Assembly: GCF_025548555.1 (NCBI RefSeq)
Contig: NZ_JAJLPA010000019.1
Coordinates: forward strand, 1-64,000
Source of the DNA: Sphingomonas sp. A2-49
Lineage (GTDB): Bacteria; Pseudomonadota; Alphaproteobacteria; Sphingomonadales; Sphingomonadaceae
Length of the DNA: 64,000 bases
Direction: 5' to 3'
The translations under genes and the position numbers were made by a program. Below are positions 8,717-17,255 of the stretch, in pieces; positions within the stretch are counted from its first letter, which is position 1, and each line of letters starts with the position of its first letter. Below the pieces are notes generated by a model. The model made no database searches. It was not told the origin of the DNA and saw nothing but the letters and a program-made list of their open reading frames with translations.

Positions 8717-10402
8717 GTGATGACCGAGATGCCGGGGCCGGGCGCGTTCGCAGGTGCCGTGCCGCTCGCCATGGCCGCGATGGGCGGTCCGGGCGGTGGA
8801 GCGACGCCGATCGGTTGCGTCCTCGCCGTCGCGGGCGGCAGCAGCCGCGTGCTGTTCGATCGCAATGCCCTGGACCTCGTCGCGCAGGATGCCGATCCCG
8901 TGATCGCCAGCGCCGGCCAGGTCGGCGGACAGATCAAGATGCGCGTCGGCGGATCGTGGCTGGTCGCCAATATCCGCAGCCTGACGCTCCAGGACAACGG
9001 CGGCGACTGGGTCGCGGCGGAGATCGACTTCCTGGGCGAGGGCGACGAGGAGCGGCTGACCGGCAAGCTCTACAACTTCCGGCGCGGCGTCACCCGGTAT
9101 CCGATCCCCGGCTGCGACGTCTTTCCGGTGGCGACGATCGACCTGAAGCAGATCTACTCCGCCGCCGACCAGCCGCATATCCAGATCGGCACGGTGTATC
9201 CGACGCGCGACGTGCGCGCGTCGCTGTACGTCGATGCGATGCTGGGCAAGCATTTCGCGCTGGTCGGGTCGACCGGCACCGGCAAGTCGACGTCCGCGGC
9301 GCTGATCCTGCACCGGATCTGCGAACTGGCGCCGCAGGGCCATATCGTCATGATCGATCCGCACGGCGAATATGCCGCCGCATTTCGCGGCAACGGCGCG
9401 ATCTACGACGTCAACAACCTCCAGATGCCCTACTGGCTGATGAACTTCGAGGAGCATTGCGAGGTCTTCGTGACCAGCAGCGGCTCCGATCGCCAGATGG
9501 ACGCCGACATCCTCGCCAAATGCCTGTTGATGGCGCGCGCCAAGAACCGGCTGGGGCAGGAGATCGCGAAGCTGACGGTCGATGCGCCGATCCCCTATCT
9601 GCTCAGCGACCTCACCAACCTCATCAGCCTCGAAATGGGCAAGATGGATCGCGCCGGCGACACCGCGCCCTATCTGCGCCTCAAGACCAAAATCGACGAG
9701 ATCAAGGCCGATCCGCGCTACGGCTTCATGTTCTCGGGCATGCTCGTCGCCGACACGATGGCGGATTTCCTCGCGCGCGTGTTCCGCATGCCGGGCGACG
9801 GGCGACCGATCTCGATCGTCGACGTCTCGGGCGTGCCGTCGGAGATCACCTCGGTCGTCGTCGCAGTGCTGAGCCGGATGACGTTCGACTTCGCAATCTG
9901 GTCGCGCAACGAACCACAGCGGCCGATCCTGCTCGTCTGCGAGGAAGCGCATCGCTACATCCCGAGCAGTGCGAAGGGCGAAGGGCGCAGCGCGTCGGTG
10001 GGGCGGATTCTCAGCCGGATCGCCAAGGAAGGCCGCAAATACGGCGTCAGCCTGGGCCTCATCACGCAGCGGCCGTCCGATCTCGAGGAAGGCGTGCTGT
10101 CGCAGTGCGGCACGATCATCGCGATGCGACTCAACAACGAACGCGACCAGGCGTTCGTCCGAGCGGCGATGCCGGAAGGCGCGCGCGGGTTCCTCGATTC
10201 GATCCCCGCTTTGCGCAACCGCGAATGCATCATCTGCGGCGAAGGCGTCGCTGTGCCGATCCGCGTGAGCTTCGACGGGCTCGACGAAAACAAGCGCCCG
10301 GCGTCGGGCGATCCGCTGTTCTCGCAATTGTGGCGCGACGCCGGCGGCGAGGATTCGATCATCCAGCGTACGATCATGCGCTGGCGCGCGCAGGGGCGCT
10401 GA
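8717..10402 (+). CDS. HerA-like ATPase (DUF87, FtsK/HerA superfamily)
   Basis: This 561-aa cytosolic ATPase has an N-terminal HAS-barrel-like beta domain (residues about 20-150), Walker A GSTGTGKST (about residue 185), Walker B RPILLVCEEAH, and a C-terminal arginine-finger region (EGRSASVGRILSRIAKEGRK then GLITQRP). HerA motors form hexamers that move DNA; in archaea they work with the NurA nuclease in end resection. No nurA-like gene is adjacent, and bacterial members of this type are often solitary. GAGGA at 8705-8709 serves either GTG 8717 or ATG 8720. It is convergent with the peptidase gene. Confidence 0.85.
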   Translation: MMTEMPGPGAFAGAVPLAMAAMGGPGGGATPIGCVLAVAGGSSRVLFDRNALDLVAQDADPVIASAGQVGGQIKMRVGGSWLVANIRSLTLQDNGGDWVAAEIDFLGEGDEERLTGKLYNFRRGVTRYPIPGCDVFPVATIDLKQIYSAADQPHIQIGTVYPTRDVRASLYVDAMLGKHFALVGSTGTGKSTSAALILHRICELAPQGHIVMIDPHGEYAAAFRGNGAIYDVNNLQMPYWLMNFEEHCEVFVTSSGSDRQMDADILAKCLLMARAKNRLGQEIAKLTVDAPIPYLLSDLTNLISLEMGKMDRAGDTAPYLRLKTKIDEIKADPRYGFMFSGMLVADTMADFLARVFRMPGDGRPISIVDVSGVPSEITSVVVAVLSRMTFDFAIWSRNEPQRPILLVCEEAHRYIPSSAKGEGRSASVGRILSRIAKEGRKYGVSLGLITQRPSDLEEGVLSQCGTIIAMRLNNERDQAFVRAAMPEGARGFLDSIPALRNRECIICGEGVAVPIRVSFDGLDENKRPASGDPLFSQLWRDAGGEDSIIQRTIMRWRAQGR

Positions 10403-10462
10403 GCAGGACGGCGGGCCGGAACGCAGGCTGGCGTCGACCCCGATGGCGGGGCGGCGGCGGGG

Positions 10463-11956
10463 TCAGCCGCCTTGGCCGACCTTCACCGCCAGCAGGCCGG
10501 CGACGCGTGCCCTGAACCGGCGCAGCGCCTCGCCGGACAGCGCCTGCATGCTCGCGAAGCTGATCGCGCGCGGGTTGATCGTCTGGCCGTTGCGCCACAC
10601 CTCCCAATGCAGATGCGGTCCGGTCGACAGGCCGGTCGACCCGACATAGCCGATCACCTGTCCTTGACGGACATGCTCGCCGCGCGCGACCGCGATGCGA
10701 CTCATGTGGCCGTAACCGCTGGCGAGGCCGCCGCCGTGAACCAGCTTGACGAAATTGCCATAGCCGCCCGAACGCCCGGCGCCCTGCACCACGCCGTCGA
10801 GCGCGGCGTAGATCGGCGAGCCATAGGGGGCGCCGATGTCCAGCCCCTTGTGCATCTTGAGATAGCCGAGCAGCGGGTGCATCCGGTAGCCGAAGGACGA
10901 GGTGATCCGTCCCGCGACGGGCATGCCCATGAAGCCGCGCCGTTCGCTCTGCCCCTTGGCGTCGAACCAGGCCGGTTTGCCTTCGTCCTGCCAGCGAACC
11001 AGTTGAACCTTGCGTCGCCCCTGGTCGATGCCCGCGAACAGCAGGTCGCCGAGCCGCGTCTCGCCGGTCGCGGCGCGTTGCTGTTCGACGATCAGGTCGA
11101 AGCTGTCGGCGGCGCCGACGTCACGCCCGATCGACAGCCGGGTGGCGAGTGCCTTGATATAGCTTTCGACGACGCGCGCAGGCGCGCCCGCGGCCCGCGC
11201 CGAGCGGTAGAGGCTGGAGCCGACGAGGCCCTGGATGCGCAGCGGCGTCGCATCGATCGCGATTGGCCGGCGCGTCATGACGAGGCCGGCGCCGGCGCGG
11301 TCGAGGCTGACCGCGAGGTCGAAGCGCGCGCGCAGCGCCAGTTTCTCGAGCGGCCGCGCCACCGTCCTGGCCGGGCGGCGGCCGAGCGTCAGCGCGATGC
11401 GCGTGCCCGGCTGGATATCGCCCAGCGGCACGGTCTGCGCGATCAGCGCGGCGGCGGCCCGGGCATCGCCGCGGCCGACGCCGGCGCGCATCAGCACATG
11501 GTCGAGGTCGTCGCCCTCGCCCAGCGTCGCCGCAAGATCGACGATCGGGCGTTCGGGCGCTTCGGCGAGCGGCGCGACGAGGTCGTTCGCCGCCATGCGG
11601 CGGCCGGTGTCGCCGCCCCAGGCGAGCGGCGCGATACCCTGGCCGCGCACCTCCTCGAAGGCGGCGCCGGAAAGGGGCGAGGGGGTGGCGCCGACGAGCG
11701 GACGCATCGTCGGGCCGAGTGCCCAGGCGGTGCCGCACAGCGCGGTGAAGGTGGCGAGGCCGCGCCACCAGTCGCGGCTGCCGATCTGCGCGCCGAGGTC
11801 GGGCGCCCAGTCGATGCCCGCGGCGGCACTGCGCAGCCAGTCGAGGCGGCCGGGGTCGGGTGTCGCGACCGACACGCGGCCGAACGCGCGGTTGCCGACG
11901 CTGCGGGCGGCGCCGCCGCCGGCCAGTTCCAGTCCATGATCGTTGCGCAGGAACAC
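10463..11956 (-). CDS. M23 (LytM-type) metallopeptidase, murein hydrolase-like
   Basis: The C-terminal ~130 residues form a LytM domain with the zinc-binding motifs HKGLDIGAP and GPHLHWEVW, plus GYGHMSRI. An N-terminal hydrophobic helix (about residues 66-85) suggests membrane anchoring with a periplasmic catalytic domain. A LysM-like/opacity-type central region follows, as in MepM/NlpD-type proteins. Such enzymes cut peptidoglycan crosslinks or activate amidases during growth and division. The zinc ligands appear complete, so it should be active. Length 497 aa. It is divergent from the helicase gene across a 401-bp spacer that contains a palindromic element. Confidence 0.87.
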   Translation of the reverse strand: MFLRNDHGLELAGGGAARSVGNRAFGRVSVATPDPGRLDWLRSAAAGIDWAPDLGAQIGSRDWWRGLATFTALCGTAWALGPTMRPLVGATPSPLSGAAFEEVRGQGIAPLAWGGDTGRRMAANDLVAPLAEAPERPIVDLAATLGEGDDLDHVLMRAGVGRGDARAAAALIAQTVPLGDIQPGTRIALTLGRRPARTVARPLEKLALRARFDLAVSLDRAGAGLVMTRRPIAIDATPLRIQGLVGSSLYRSARAAGAPARVVESYIKALATRLSIGRDVGAADSFDLIVEQQRAATGETRLGDLLFAGIDQGRRKVQLVRWQDEGKPAWFDAKGQSERRGFMGMPVAGRITSSFGYRMHPLLGYLKMHKGLDIGAPYGSPIYAALDGVVQGAGRSGGYGNFVKLVHGGGLASGYGHMSRIAVARGEHVRQGQVIGYVGSTGLSTGPHLHWEVWRNGQTINPRAISFASMQALSGEALRRFRARVAGLLAVKVGQGG

Positions 11957-12357
11957 GCGGGCGGCGCCTCATCGGTTGCTCGCCGTCTTCCCCCCGGCGC
12001 TGGTCGAAGCGTTGTGGGGGCGAAAGTCTAAAGTCAAATTAACCGCAGCGGCTGGCAGGCCGGGCTGCGACGGATCGTTTCGCAGGCGCGGCGGTCGGGG
12101 CATTCCTCGCGAAGGCGCGACGAAAAGAAGGATCGGGTTCACGCGGAGGCGCGGAGAGCCGCGCTCCGGGCCGCAGGCCCTTTCCCGGCCGGACGTCGGT
12201 GACGGGCAAGCGGCTGGGCCGTTCGCAGTTCCTCCGCGCCTCCGCGCCTCCGCGTGAACCCAATCACCTTGGCATCTGCGTGAACCAGCCCGACCGCCCT
12301 GCCGCAACGTTGATTCACCTCATTGCGCGCAAGGCCGCCAGCCCCGATGTTGGCGGG
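11957..12357. other. divergent intergenic region, 401 bp
   Basis: The region between the M23 peptidase and the helicase holds an AT-richer patch (TCTAAAGTCAAATTAACC, 12028-12045), a likely promoter zone. It also holds the palindromic element at 12135-12261. No gene is supported. Confidence 0.5.
12135..12261. repeat. palindromic intergenic element with perfect 22-bp terminal inverted repeats
   Basis: The left end (12135-12156, beginning GGGTTCACGCGG) is the exact reverse complement of the right end (12240-12261, ending CCGCGTGAACCC). The arms carry a repeating GCGGAGGC motif, and the right arm has an additional GCGCCTCC unit. The ~83-bp centre is GC-rich and non-coding. Related elements with GCGGAGG- or GCGAAGG-type arms occur at 57872-58332 and 61081-61204. 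It carries no transposase, so it would be a non-autonomous or structural repeat. Confidence 0.75.
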
Positions 12358-14850
12358 ATGAAACCGGCGGTCACCGCGGTCCTCGGGCCCACCAACACCG
12401 GCAAGACGCATCTGGCGGTCGAGCGGATGTGCGCGCATTCCAGCGGCGTCATGGGGTTTCCGCTGCGGCTGCTCGCGCGCGAGGTCTACGACCGCGTCGT
12501 CAGGCTGAAGGGGGCGGATCAGGTCGCGCTGGTCACGGGCGAGGAAAAGATCGTTCCCCCCAACGCCCGCTGGCACCTGTGCACGGTCGAATCGATGCCC
12601 GAGCACGACACCGCGTTCGTCGCGCTGGACGAGGCGCAGCTGGGCACCGATGCGGAGCGCGGGCACGTCTTCACCGACCGGCTGCTGCGGCGGCGCGGGC
12701 GCGAGGAGACGATGATCCTGGGCTCCGAAGCGCTGCGGCCGATGATCCGCGACCTGGTGCCGGAGGCCGAGATCATCGGCCGCCCGCGCTTTTCCAGGCT
12801 GACTTACGCCGGCGCGAAGAAGATCAGCCGGCTGCCCAAGCGGTCCGCGATCGTCGCGTTCAGCGCCGAGGAGGTCTATGCGGTCGCCGAGATGCTGCGG
12901 CGGCTGCGCGGCGGCGCGGCGGTGGTGATGGGTGCGCTGTCGCCGCGCACCCGCAACGCGCAGGTCGCGATGTTCCAGGCGGGCGAGGTCGATTATCTCG
13001 TCGCGACCGATGCGATCGGCATGGGCCTCAACATGGACGTCGCGCACGTCGCCTTCGCCGGGCTGCACAAGTTCGACGGTCGCCGCACCCGGCGCCTGAC
13101 GGTGGCGGAGATGGCGCAGATCGCCGGGCGGGCCGGGCGGCACCAGCGCGACGGCACGTTCGGCGGCATCGTCGAGGAAGGGCCGGGGGCGTTCACCCCC
13201 GAAGAGGTGTTCGCGATCGAGGAGCATCGCTTTCCGCGGATCGAGCACCTCTATTGGCGCAACGGCGAACCCGACATGGCGGGCGTCGACGCGCTGATCG
13301 CCAGCCTGGAGCGGCGACCCGAGCCCGGCGTGCTGCTGCCGGCGCCGCAATCGACCGACCTCGCCGTGCTGAAGCGGCTGGCGGAGGAACCCTGGGTCCG
13401 CGACCGCGTCCGCACGCCCGCGATGGTCAGGCGGCTGTGGGCGGCGTGCGGCCTGCCCGATTTCCGCAAGCTGGGCCTCGATCCGCACACCCGCTTCGTC
13501 TCGCGCGTCTTCGGCTATCTGTCCGAAGGGCGCGGGGTGGTGCCCAACCAGTGGTTCGCGGACGAGGTGGCGCGGCTCGATACGGTCGCGGGCGATGTCG
13601 AGACGATCGCGGGACGCATCGCCGCGATCCGCAGCTGGGCCTATATCGCGCAGCGGCCCGACTGGCTCGCCGATCCGGCGGCGGGGGCGGAGCGGACCCG
13701 GGGCATCGAGGAACGCCTGTCGGACGGACTGCACGCCAGCCTGACGCAGCGCTTCGTCGACAAGCGGACGACCGCGCTCATCCGCCAGATCGGCGCCGAT
13801 TCGTCGCTGTTGCCGGTCGTGATCGGCGCGGAGGGCGAAGTGCTGGTCGAGGATCACCCGATCGGGCGGCTCGACGGGTTTCGCTTCACCGTCGATCCGG
13901 CGGCGCGTGCGGGCGACCGCCGGCTGCTGCTCGCCGCGGCCGAGAAGCGGCTGGCCGGCGAACGCTCGCGCCGCGCCGACGCGCTGGTCGCGGCGGAGGA
14001 TGCCGGCGTCTCGCTCGACGGTGCGGCGATCGTCTGGGCCGGGCATCCGGTGGCACATCTGACGCCGGGCCCGTCGCTGGCGCGCCCGCAGATCCGGCTC
14101 GACCGCGCGCTCGACTGTCTGACCCGGCCGCAAAGGGATGCGGTGCAGGCGCGGCTGGTGCGCTGGCTGGCGGCGGCGATGGCGCGGCACCTGCCCGCGA
14201 TCGCCGCGCTGGCGGAGGCGGCGCGCGATCCGCAGGCGACGCCCGCGCTGCGCGTGGTCGCGGGCGAGCTGGAGGCGGCGGGCGGCCTGATCGCGCGGCT
14301 GGCGGTCCGTGAACCGCTCGACGCGCTCGATCCGGACGAACGCAAGCGGCTGCGGCGGATGGGCATCGTCATCGGCGCGCTCGACCTGTTCGACCCGCGC
14401 CTGCTCAAACCCGGCGCGGCACGGTGGCGGCGGGCGCTGCTGGCGGTACGCGGGGACGCGCCCGACCTGCCGCGCGAGGGGGCGAGCGTGCTGCCGCGCG
14501 GCGCGGCGGGGGCGCGGCTCGCCACCGGTTTCCGGCCGCTGGGTGCGCAGGCGGTGCGCGTCGATCTGGTGGAACGGATCGCGCGCGCGGCGCATGACGC
14601 GCGACAGGGGCGCAAGCCGTTCGCGCCCGACCCGGCGCTGGCGACATCGATGGGGGTCGAGCCGGCGACGTTCGAACGGCTGATGGCCGAACTGGGGTTC
14701 CGCACCGTCCGCCACGCCCCGCCCGGCGATGCGCCGGCGACGCCCGCCTGGGTCTGGCACGGCCGCCGCCCGCCGCGGCGCGAGGAGCGGCCGGTACCGC
14801 CGCCGACGGGTGCCTTCGCGGCGCTGGCGGGCTGGAACCGCCATGGCTGA
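12358..14850 (+). CDS. SUV3-like superfamily-2 RNA/DNA helicase
   Basis: This 830-aa helicase has Walker A GPTNTGKTH right at its N-terminus, a DEAQ-type motif II (LDEAQLG), and motif VI QIAGRAGRH. GPTNTGKT and the following GEEKIVPP segment are signatures of the mitochondrial SUV3/alphaproteobacterial helicase group that unwinds RNA with a 3'-5' exonuclease. The long C-terminal region (residues about 400-830) is rich in Ala/Arg and less conserved. Its last eight bases overlap the S4-domain gene, suggesting a shared RNA-related role. ATG 12358 is chosen because it directly precedes the conserved helicase start; upstream sequence belongs to the palindromic element. Confidence 0.88.
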   Translation: MKPAVTAVLGPTNTGKTHLAVERMCAHSSGVMGFPLRLLAREVYDRVVRLKGADQVALVTGEEKIVPPNARWHLCTVESMPEHDTAFVALDEAQLGTDAERGHVFTDRLLRRRGREETMILGSEALRPMIRDLVPEAEIIGRPRFSRLTYAGAKKISRLPKRSAIVAFSAEEVYAVAEMLRRLRGGAAVVMGALSPRTRNAQVAMFQAGEVDYLVATDAIGMGLNMDVAHVAFAGLHKFDGRRTRRLTVAEMAQIAGRAGRHQRDGTFGGIVEEGPGAFTPEEVFAIEEHRFPRIEHLYWRNGEPDMAGVDALIASLERRPEPGVLLPAPQSTDLAVLKRLAEEPWVRDRVRTPAMVRRLWAACGLPDFRKLGLDPHTRFVSRVFGYLSEGRGVVPNQWFADEVARLDTVAGDVETIAGRIAAIRSWAYIAQRPDWLADPAAGAERTRGIEERLSDGLHASLTQRFVDKRTTALIRQIGADSSLLPVVIGAEGEVLVEDHPIGRLDGFRFTVDPAARAGDRRLLLAAAEKRLAGERSRRADALVAAEDAGVSLDGAAIVWAGHPVAHLTPGPSLARPQIRLDRALDCLTRPQRDAVQARLVRWLAAAMARHLPAIAALAEAARDPQATPALRVVAGELEAAGGLIARLAVREPLDALDPDERKRLRRMGIVIGALDLFDPRLLKPGAARWRRALLAVRGDAPDLPREGASVLPRGAAGARLATGFRPLGAQAVRVDLVERIARAAHDARQGRKPFAPDPALATSMGVEPATFERLMAELGFRTVRHAPPGDAPATPAWVWHGRRPPRREERPVPPPTGAFAALAGWNRHG

Positions 14851-15142
14851 AGCGGGCGCGAGCATGCGGCTCGACCGCTTCCTGTGGTTCGCCCGGCTGG
14901 CGAAGACGCGGACGCTGGCACAGGCGCTGGCCTGCGACGGGCGGCTGCGCATCGACGGGCGTGCCGTCGATCGCAGCGCGGCACCGGTGCGGATCGGCAA
15001 CATCCTGACCTTTGCGGTGCACGATCGCGTCCGCGTGCTGCGGATCGAGACGCTGCCGGTGCGTCGCGGCCCCGCCCCGGAGGCGCAGGCCTGCTACCAG
15101 GAACTGACTGCAAACGTATCGCAACCGTCCGCGATCGATTGA
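14843..15142 (+). CDS. S4-domain RNA-binding protein (Hsp15-like)
   Basis: This small 99-aa protein is essentially one S4 RNA-binding domain: MRLDRFLWFARLAKTRTLAQ, then DGRLRIDGRAVDRS and IGNILTF. E. coli Hsp15 (HslR) of the same fold binds stalled 50S subunits carrying peptidyl-tRNA and belongs to ribosome rescue. The start ATG 14843 lies inside the last codons of the helicase gene (8-nt overlap), implying coupled expression. The C-terminal tail is shorter than in E. coli Hsp15. Confidence 0.82.
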   Translation: MAEAGASMRLDRFLWFARLAKTRTLAQALACDGRLRIDGRAVDRSAAPVRIGNILTFAVHDRVRVLRIETLPVRRGPAPEAQACYQELTANVSQPSAID

Positions 15143-15232
15143 CGCGGGCGGGAACGCGGCATAGCAGCCTCGCGTTCAGGCCCGGATCCGGTCGGAGCCG
15201 ACGCCAACGATCAAGGCCGCTAAGGAACCCCA

Positions 15233-15574
15233 ATGACCTACGTCGTCACCGATGCCTGCATCCGCTGCAAGTATATGGACTGCGTAGAGGTGTGTCCGGT
15301 CGACTGTTTCTACGAGGGCGAGAACATGCTCGTCATCAACCCCAGCGAGTGCATCGATTGCGGCGTGTGCGAGCCCGAATGCCCGGCCGAGGCGATCCTG
15401 CCCGATACCGAGAGCGGGCTGGAACAGTGGCTGGAACTCAACACCACCTTCTCCGCGCAATGGCCGAACGTGACGCGCAAGCTGGACCAGACGCCGCCGG
15501 ACGCGGATGCTATGAAGGGTGTCGAGGGCAAGTACGACCAGTTCTTCTCGCCCGAACCCGGGGCCGGCGACTGA
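15233..15574 (+). CDS. fdxA: 7Fe ferredoxin (3Fe-4S/4Fe-4S), FdxA type
   Basis: This 113-aa ferredoxin has cysteines at 9, 12, 17, 21 and 25 in the first cluster-binding half and 40, 43, 46 and 50 in the second, followed by the FdxA-type C-terminal extension ([17 protein letters not shown]). Such ferredoxins pass electrons at low potential to oxidoreductases. AAGGA sits seven bases before ATG 15233. It lies between the S4-domain gene and carD in the order commonly seen in sphingomonads. Confidence 0.93.
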   Translation: MTYVVTDACIRCKYMDCVEVCPVDCFYEGENMLVINPSECIDCGVCEPECPAEAILPDTESGLEQWLELNTTFSAQWPNVTRKLDQTPPDADAMKGVEGKYDQFFSPEPGAGD

Positions 15575-15669
15575 CCGTGCGATAACGGACCAAAGCGCAA
15601 GTGAGCCAGCATAGCTGTCTCATGTGGGCTGGTAATTTTGTTACGAGTGTGTTAAAAGGGTCCATGACG

Positions 15670-15687
15670 GGCATGATGACTCATGCC
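15670..15687. repeat. short inverted repeat upstream of carD
   Basis: GGCATGA (15670-15676) and TCATGCC (15681-15687) are exact reverse complements around a TGAC loop. The site lies 105 bp before the carD start in the fdxA-carD spacer and could be an operator or an mRNA hairpin. I cannot choose between them. Confidence 0.35.
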
Positions 15688-15791
15688 TGCTCAGGAGACG
15701 CTCGTACCAACCATCCTCGCACGGCCCGATCGGCGGTCTTCCGTCACGGCCCGCCCCCATGCGAGCGATGCGACCTTAGAAAGGCCCGTTC

Positions 15792-16325
15792 ATGGCTGCC
15801 AAGGCATTGTCCTTCGATGTCGGTGATTACGTTGTTTACCCGAAGCATGGCGTCGGCCGTGTGATCGAACTGCAGAAGCAGGAGATCGCCGGTACCAGCC
15901 TGGAGCTGTACGTGCTGCGTTTCGAGAAGGAGCGCATGACGCTCCGTGTCCCCACGAACAAGGCCGAATCGGTCGGCATGCGCAAGCTGTCGTCGGACAA
16001 GACGATGCGCGAGGCGATGGAGACGCTGAAGGGCAAGCCCAAGGTCAAGCGCACCATGTGGTCGCGCCGTGCGCAGGAATATGAGGCGAAGATCAATTCG
16101 GGCGACCTGGCGTCGATCGCCGAGGTGGTCCGCGACCTGTTCCGCGCCGACGACCAGCCCGAGCAGAGCTATTCGGAGCGCCAGATCTTCGAGGCGGCGT
16201 GCAGCCGCCTGGCGCGCGAGCTCGCCGCGATGGAAGAGGTCGACGAGCCCAAGGCGCAGGAAAAGATCCTCGACATCCTCCGCGCCGCCGCGGCGATCTA
16301 CAACAAGGAAAAGGTGCCGGTATAA
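15792..16325 (+). CDS. carD: CarD/CdnL family RNA polymerase-binding transcription factor
   Basis: The N-terminal Tudor-like RNA polymerase interaction domain (FDVGDYVVYPKHGVGRVIEL) is followed by the helical DNA-binding domain with the conserved Trp (TMWSRRAQEYEAKINSGDL). CarD/CdnL binds the polymerase beta subunit and stabilises open complexes at rRNA and other promoters. In Caulobacter CdnL is a global growth regulator. Length of 177 aa is typical. It is followed by a strong intrinsic terminator, so transcription probably ends here. Confidence 0.95.
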   Translation: MAAKALSFDVGDYVVYPKHGVGRVIELQKQEIAGTSLELYVLRFEKERMTLRVPTNKAESVGMRKLSSDKTMREAMETLKGKPKVKRTMWSRRAQEYEAKINSGDLASIAEVVRDLFRADDQPEQSYSERQIFEAACSRLARELAAMEEVDEPKAQEKILDILRAAAAIYNKEKVPV

Positions 16326-16351
16326 GTTCGGCACCGGCATCCGGCGATGCG

Positions 16352-16383
16352 AAAGGGCGGTCCCGCAGGGGGCCGCCTTTTTT
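16352..16383 (+). terminator. intrinsic terminator after carD
   Basis: A GC-rich stem (AAAGGGCGGTCC / GGGGCCGCCTTT, with one bulged base) is followed by a run of six T residues ending at 16383. It starts 26 bp after the carD stop. Confidence 0.85.
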
Positions 16384-16444
16384 GCGTTTACAAGTGTAGG
16401 CGTCGCGACGTAGCATCCGGCTGACACAGCCAAGGATGTTCCGC

Positions 16445-17188
16445 ATGAAGCCCGTCGCCCTCGTCCTCCTTCCCCTCGTCGCCGCGGCCGCGCTGGCGAG
16501 CGCCGCCACCGCCGGCGAGCGCGATCGCGGTCCCGGCCTGCCGGGCCAGCGGCAGGGCAATGCGCTGGTCTATGCCGTCCGCGGCTTCGACGCGGTCAGC
16601 CTTGGCGGCAGCGCCCGGATGATCGTGCGCGCCGGCCCGCAATTCGCGGTCAGCGCCGAAGGGCCGGCGGAGGCGTTCGCCAATTTTCGCGTCGTGCAGG
16701 AAGGGCGGACGCTCAAGGTCGGCCAGCGCTATGAGGGGCGCCGGTGGATTCCGGCGGACGCCAAGCTGATCGTCCGCGTAACGCTGCCTGCGCTGGCGGC
16801 CGCGAGCGTCGGCGGATCGGGCAGCATCGATATCGACCGTGCGGGCGGCGAACGCTTCGCGGGTTCGGTCGGAGGGTCCGGCGACCTCCGGATCGCGCGC
16901 CTCGACGTGCGCGCTGCGGACCTCAGCATCGGCGGCTCGGGCGGGATCGCCGCCACGGGCCGTGTCGGCGCGCTCGACGCGAAGGTCGGCGGCTCGGGCA
17001 GCATCGACGCGGCGGGGCTGCGCGCGGACCGTGCGTCGGTCGCCATCGGTGGATCCGGCAGCGTCCGCGCCGCGGTCGCCGGCCCCGCCGACGTATCGGT
17101 GGCGGGCAGCGGGAACGTCGACCTGGGGCCGCAGGCCCGCTGCCGCGTCAGCAAGGCCGGCAGCGGCCGGGTTCGCTGCGGCGGCTGA
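16445..17188 (+). CDS. exported DUF2807 (GIN-domain) protein, first of three
   Basis: A Sec signal peptide (MKPVALVLLPLVAAAALASA) precedes a DUF2807 head domain and a series of GGSG-centred strands spaced about 20 residues apart, typical of a right-handed beta-helix. The C-terminus holds a Cys pair (ARCRVSKAGSGRVRCGG) likely to form a disulfide. DUF2807 proteins are cell-envelope proteins of unknown function related to autotransporter adhesin heads. ATG 16445 is chosen because AAGGA (16432-16436) lies eight bases before it; an ATG at 16436 overlaps that site. Length 247 aa. A second paralogue follows after 67 bp. Confidence 0.82.
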   Translation: MKPVALVLLPLVAAAALASAATAGERDRGPGLPGQRQGNALVYAVRGFDAVSLGGSARMIVRAGPQFAVSAEGPAEAFANFRVVQEGRTLKVGQRYEGRRWIPADAKLIVRVTLPALAAASVGGSGSIDIDRAGGERFAGSVGGSGDLRIARLDVRAADLSIGGSGGIAATGRVGALDAKVGGSGSIDAAGLRADRASVAIGGSGSVRAAVAGPADVSVAGSGNVDLGPQARCRVSKAGSGRVRCGG

Positions 17189-17197
17189 CCGACCGGC

Positions 17198-17227
17198 TTG
17201 CCATGCCCCTCGGTTGTGTATTATATA
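17198..17227 (+). promoter_or_regulatory. candidate promoter of the DUF2807 lipoprotein gene
   Basis: TTGCCA (17198-17203) and TATATA (17222-17227) are spaced by 18 bp and would place the transcript start near 17234. The -10 element falls in the loop region of the large dyad, so a protein bound to that dyad would block polymerase. No start site has been measured. Confidence 0.4.
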
Positions 17228-17247
17228 GGCAATACACAACCGAGGGG
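17206..17247. promoter_or_regulatory. perfect 17-bp inverted repeat (operator or RNA hairpin)
   Basis: CCCCTCGGTTGTGTATT (17206-17222) is exactly mirrored by AATACACAACCGAGGGG (17231-17247) with an 8-nt AT-rich spacer. The right arm contains the GAGGGG that serves as ribosome-binding site for ATG 17256. There is no T-run, so it is not an ordinary terminator. It could be a repressor operator across a promoter, or an mRNA stem that hides the ribosome site. Confidence 0.75.
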
Positions 17248-17255
17248 TGAATGCC

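Noticed and set aside
12139..15003. Very long open frame antisense to the SUV3-like helicase
   Set aside because: It is the mirror frame of a high-GC gene with G/C third positions, which commonly remains open. Its translation is Arg/Asp/His-rich with no family resemblance, and the plus strand has a complete helicase.
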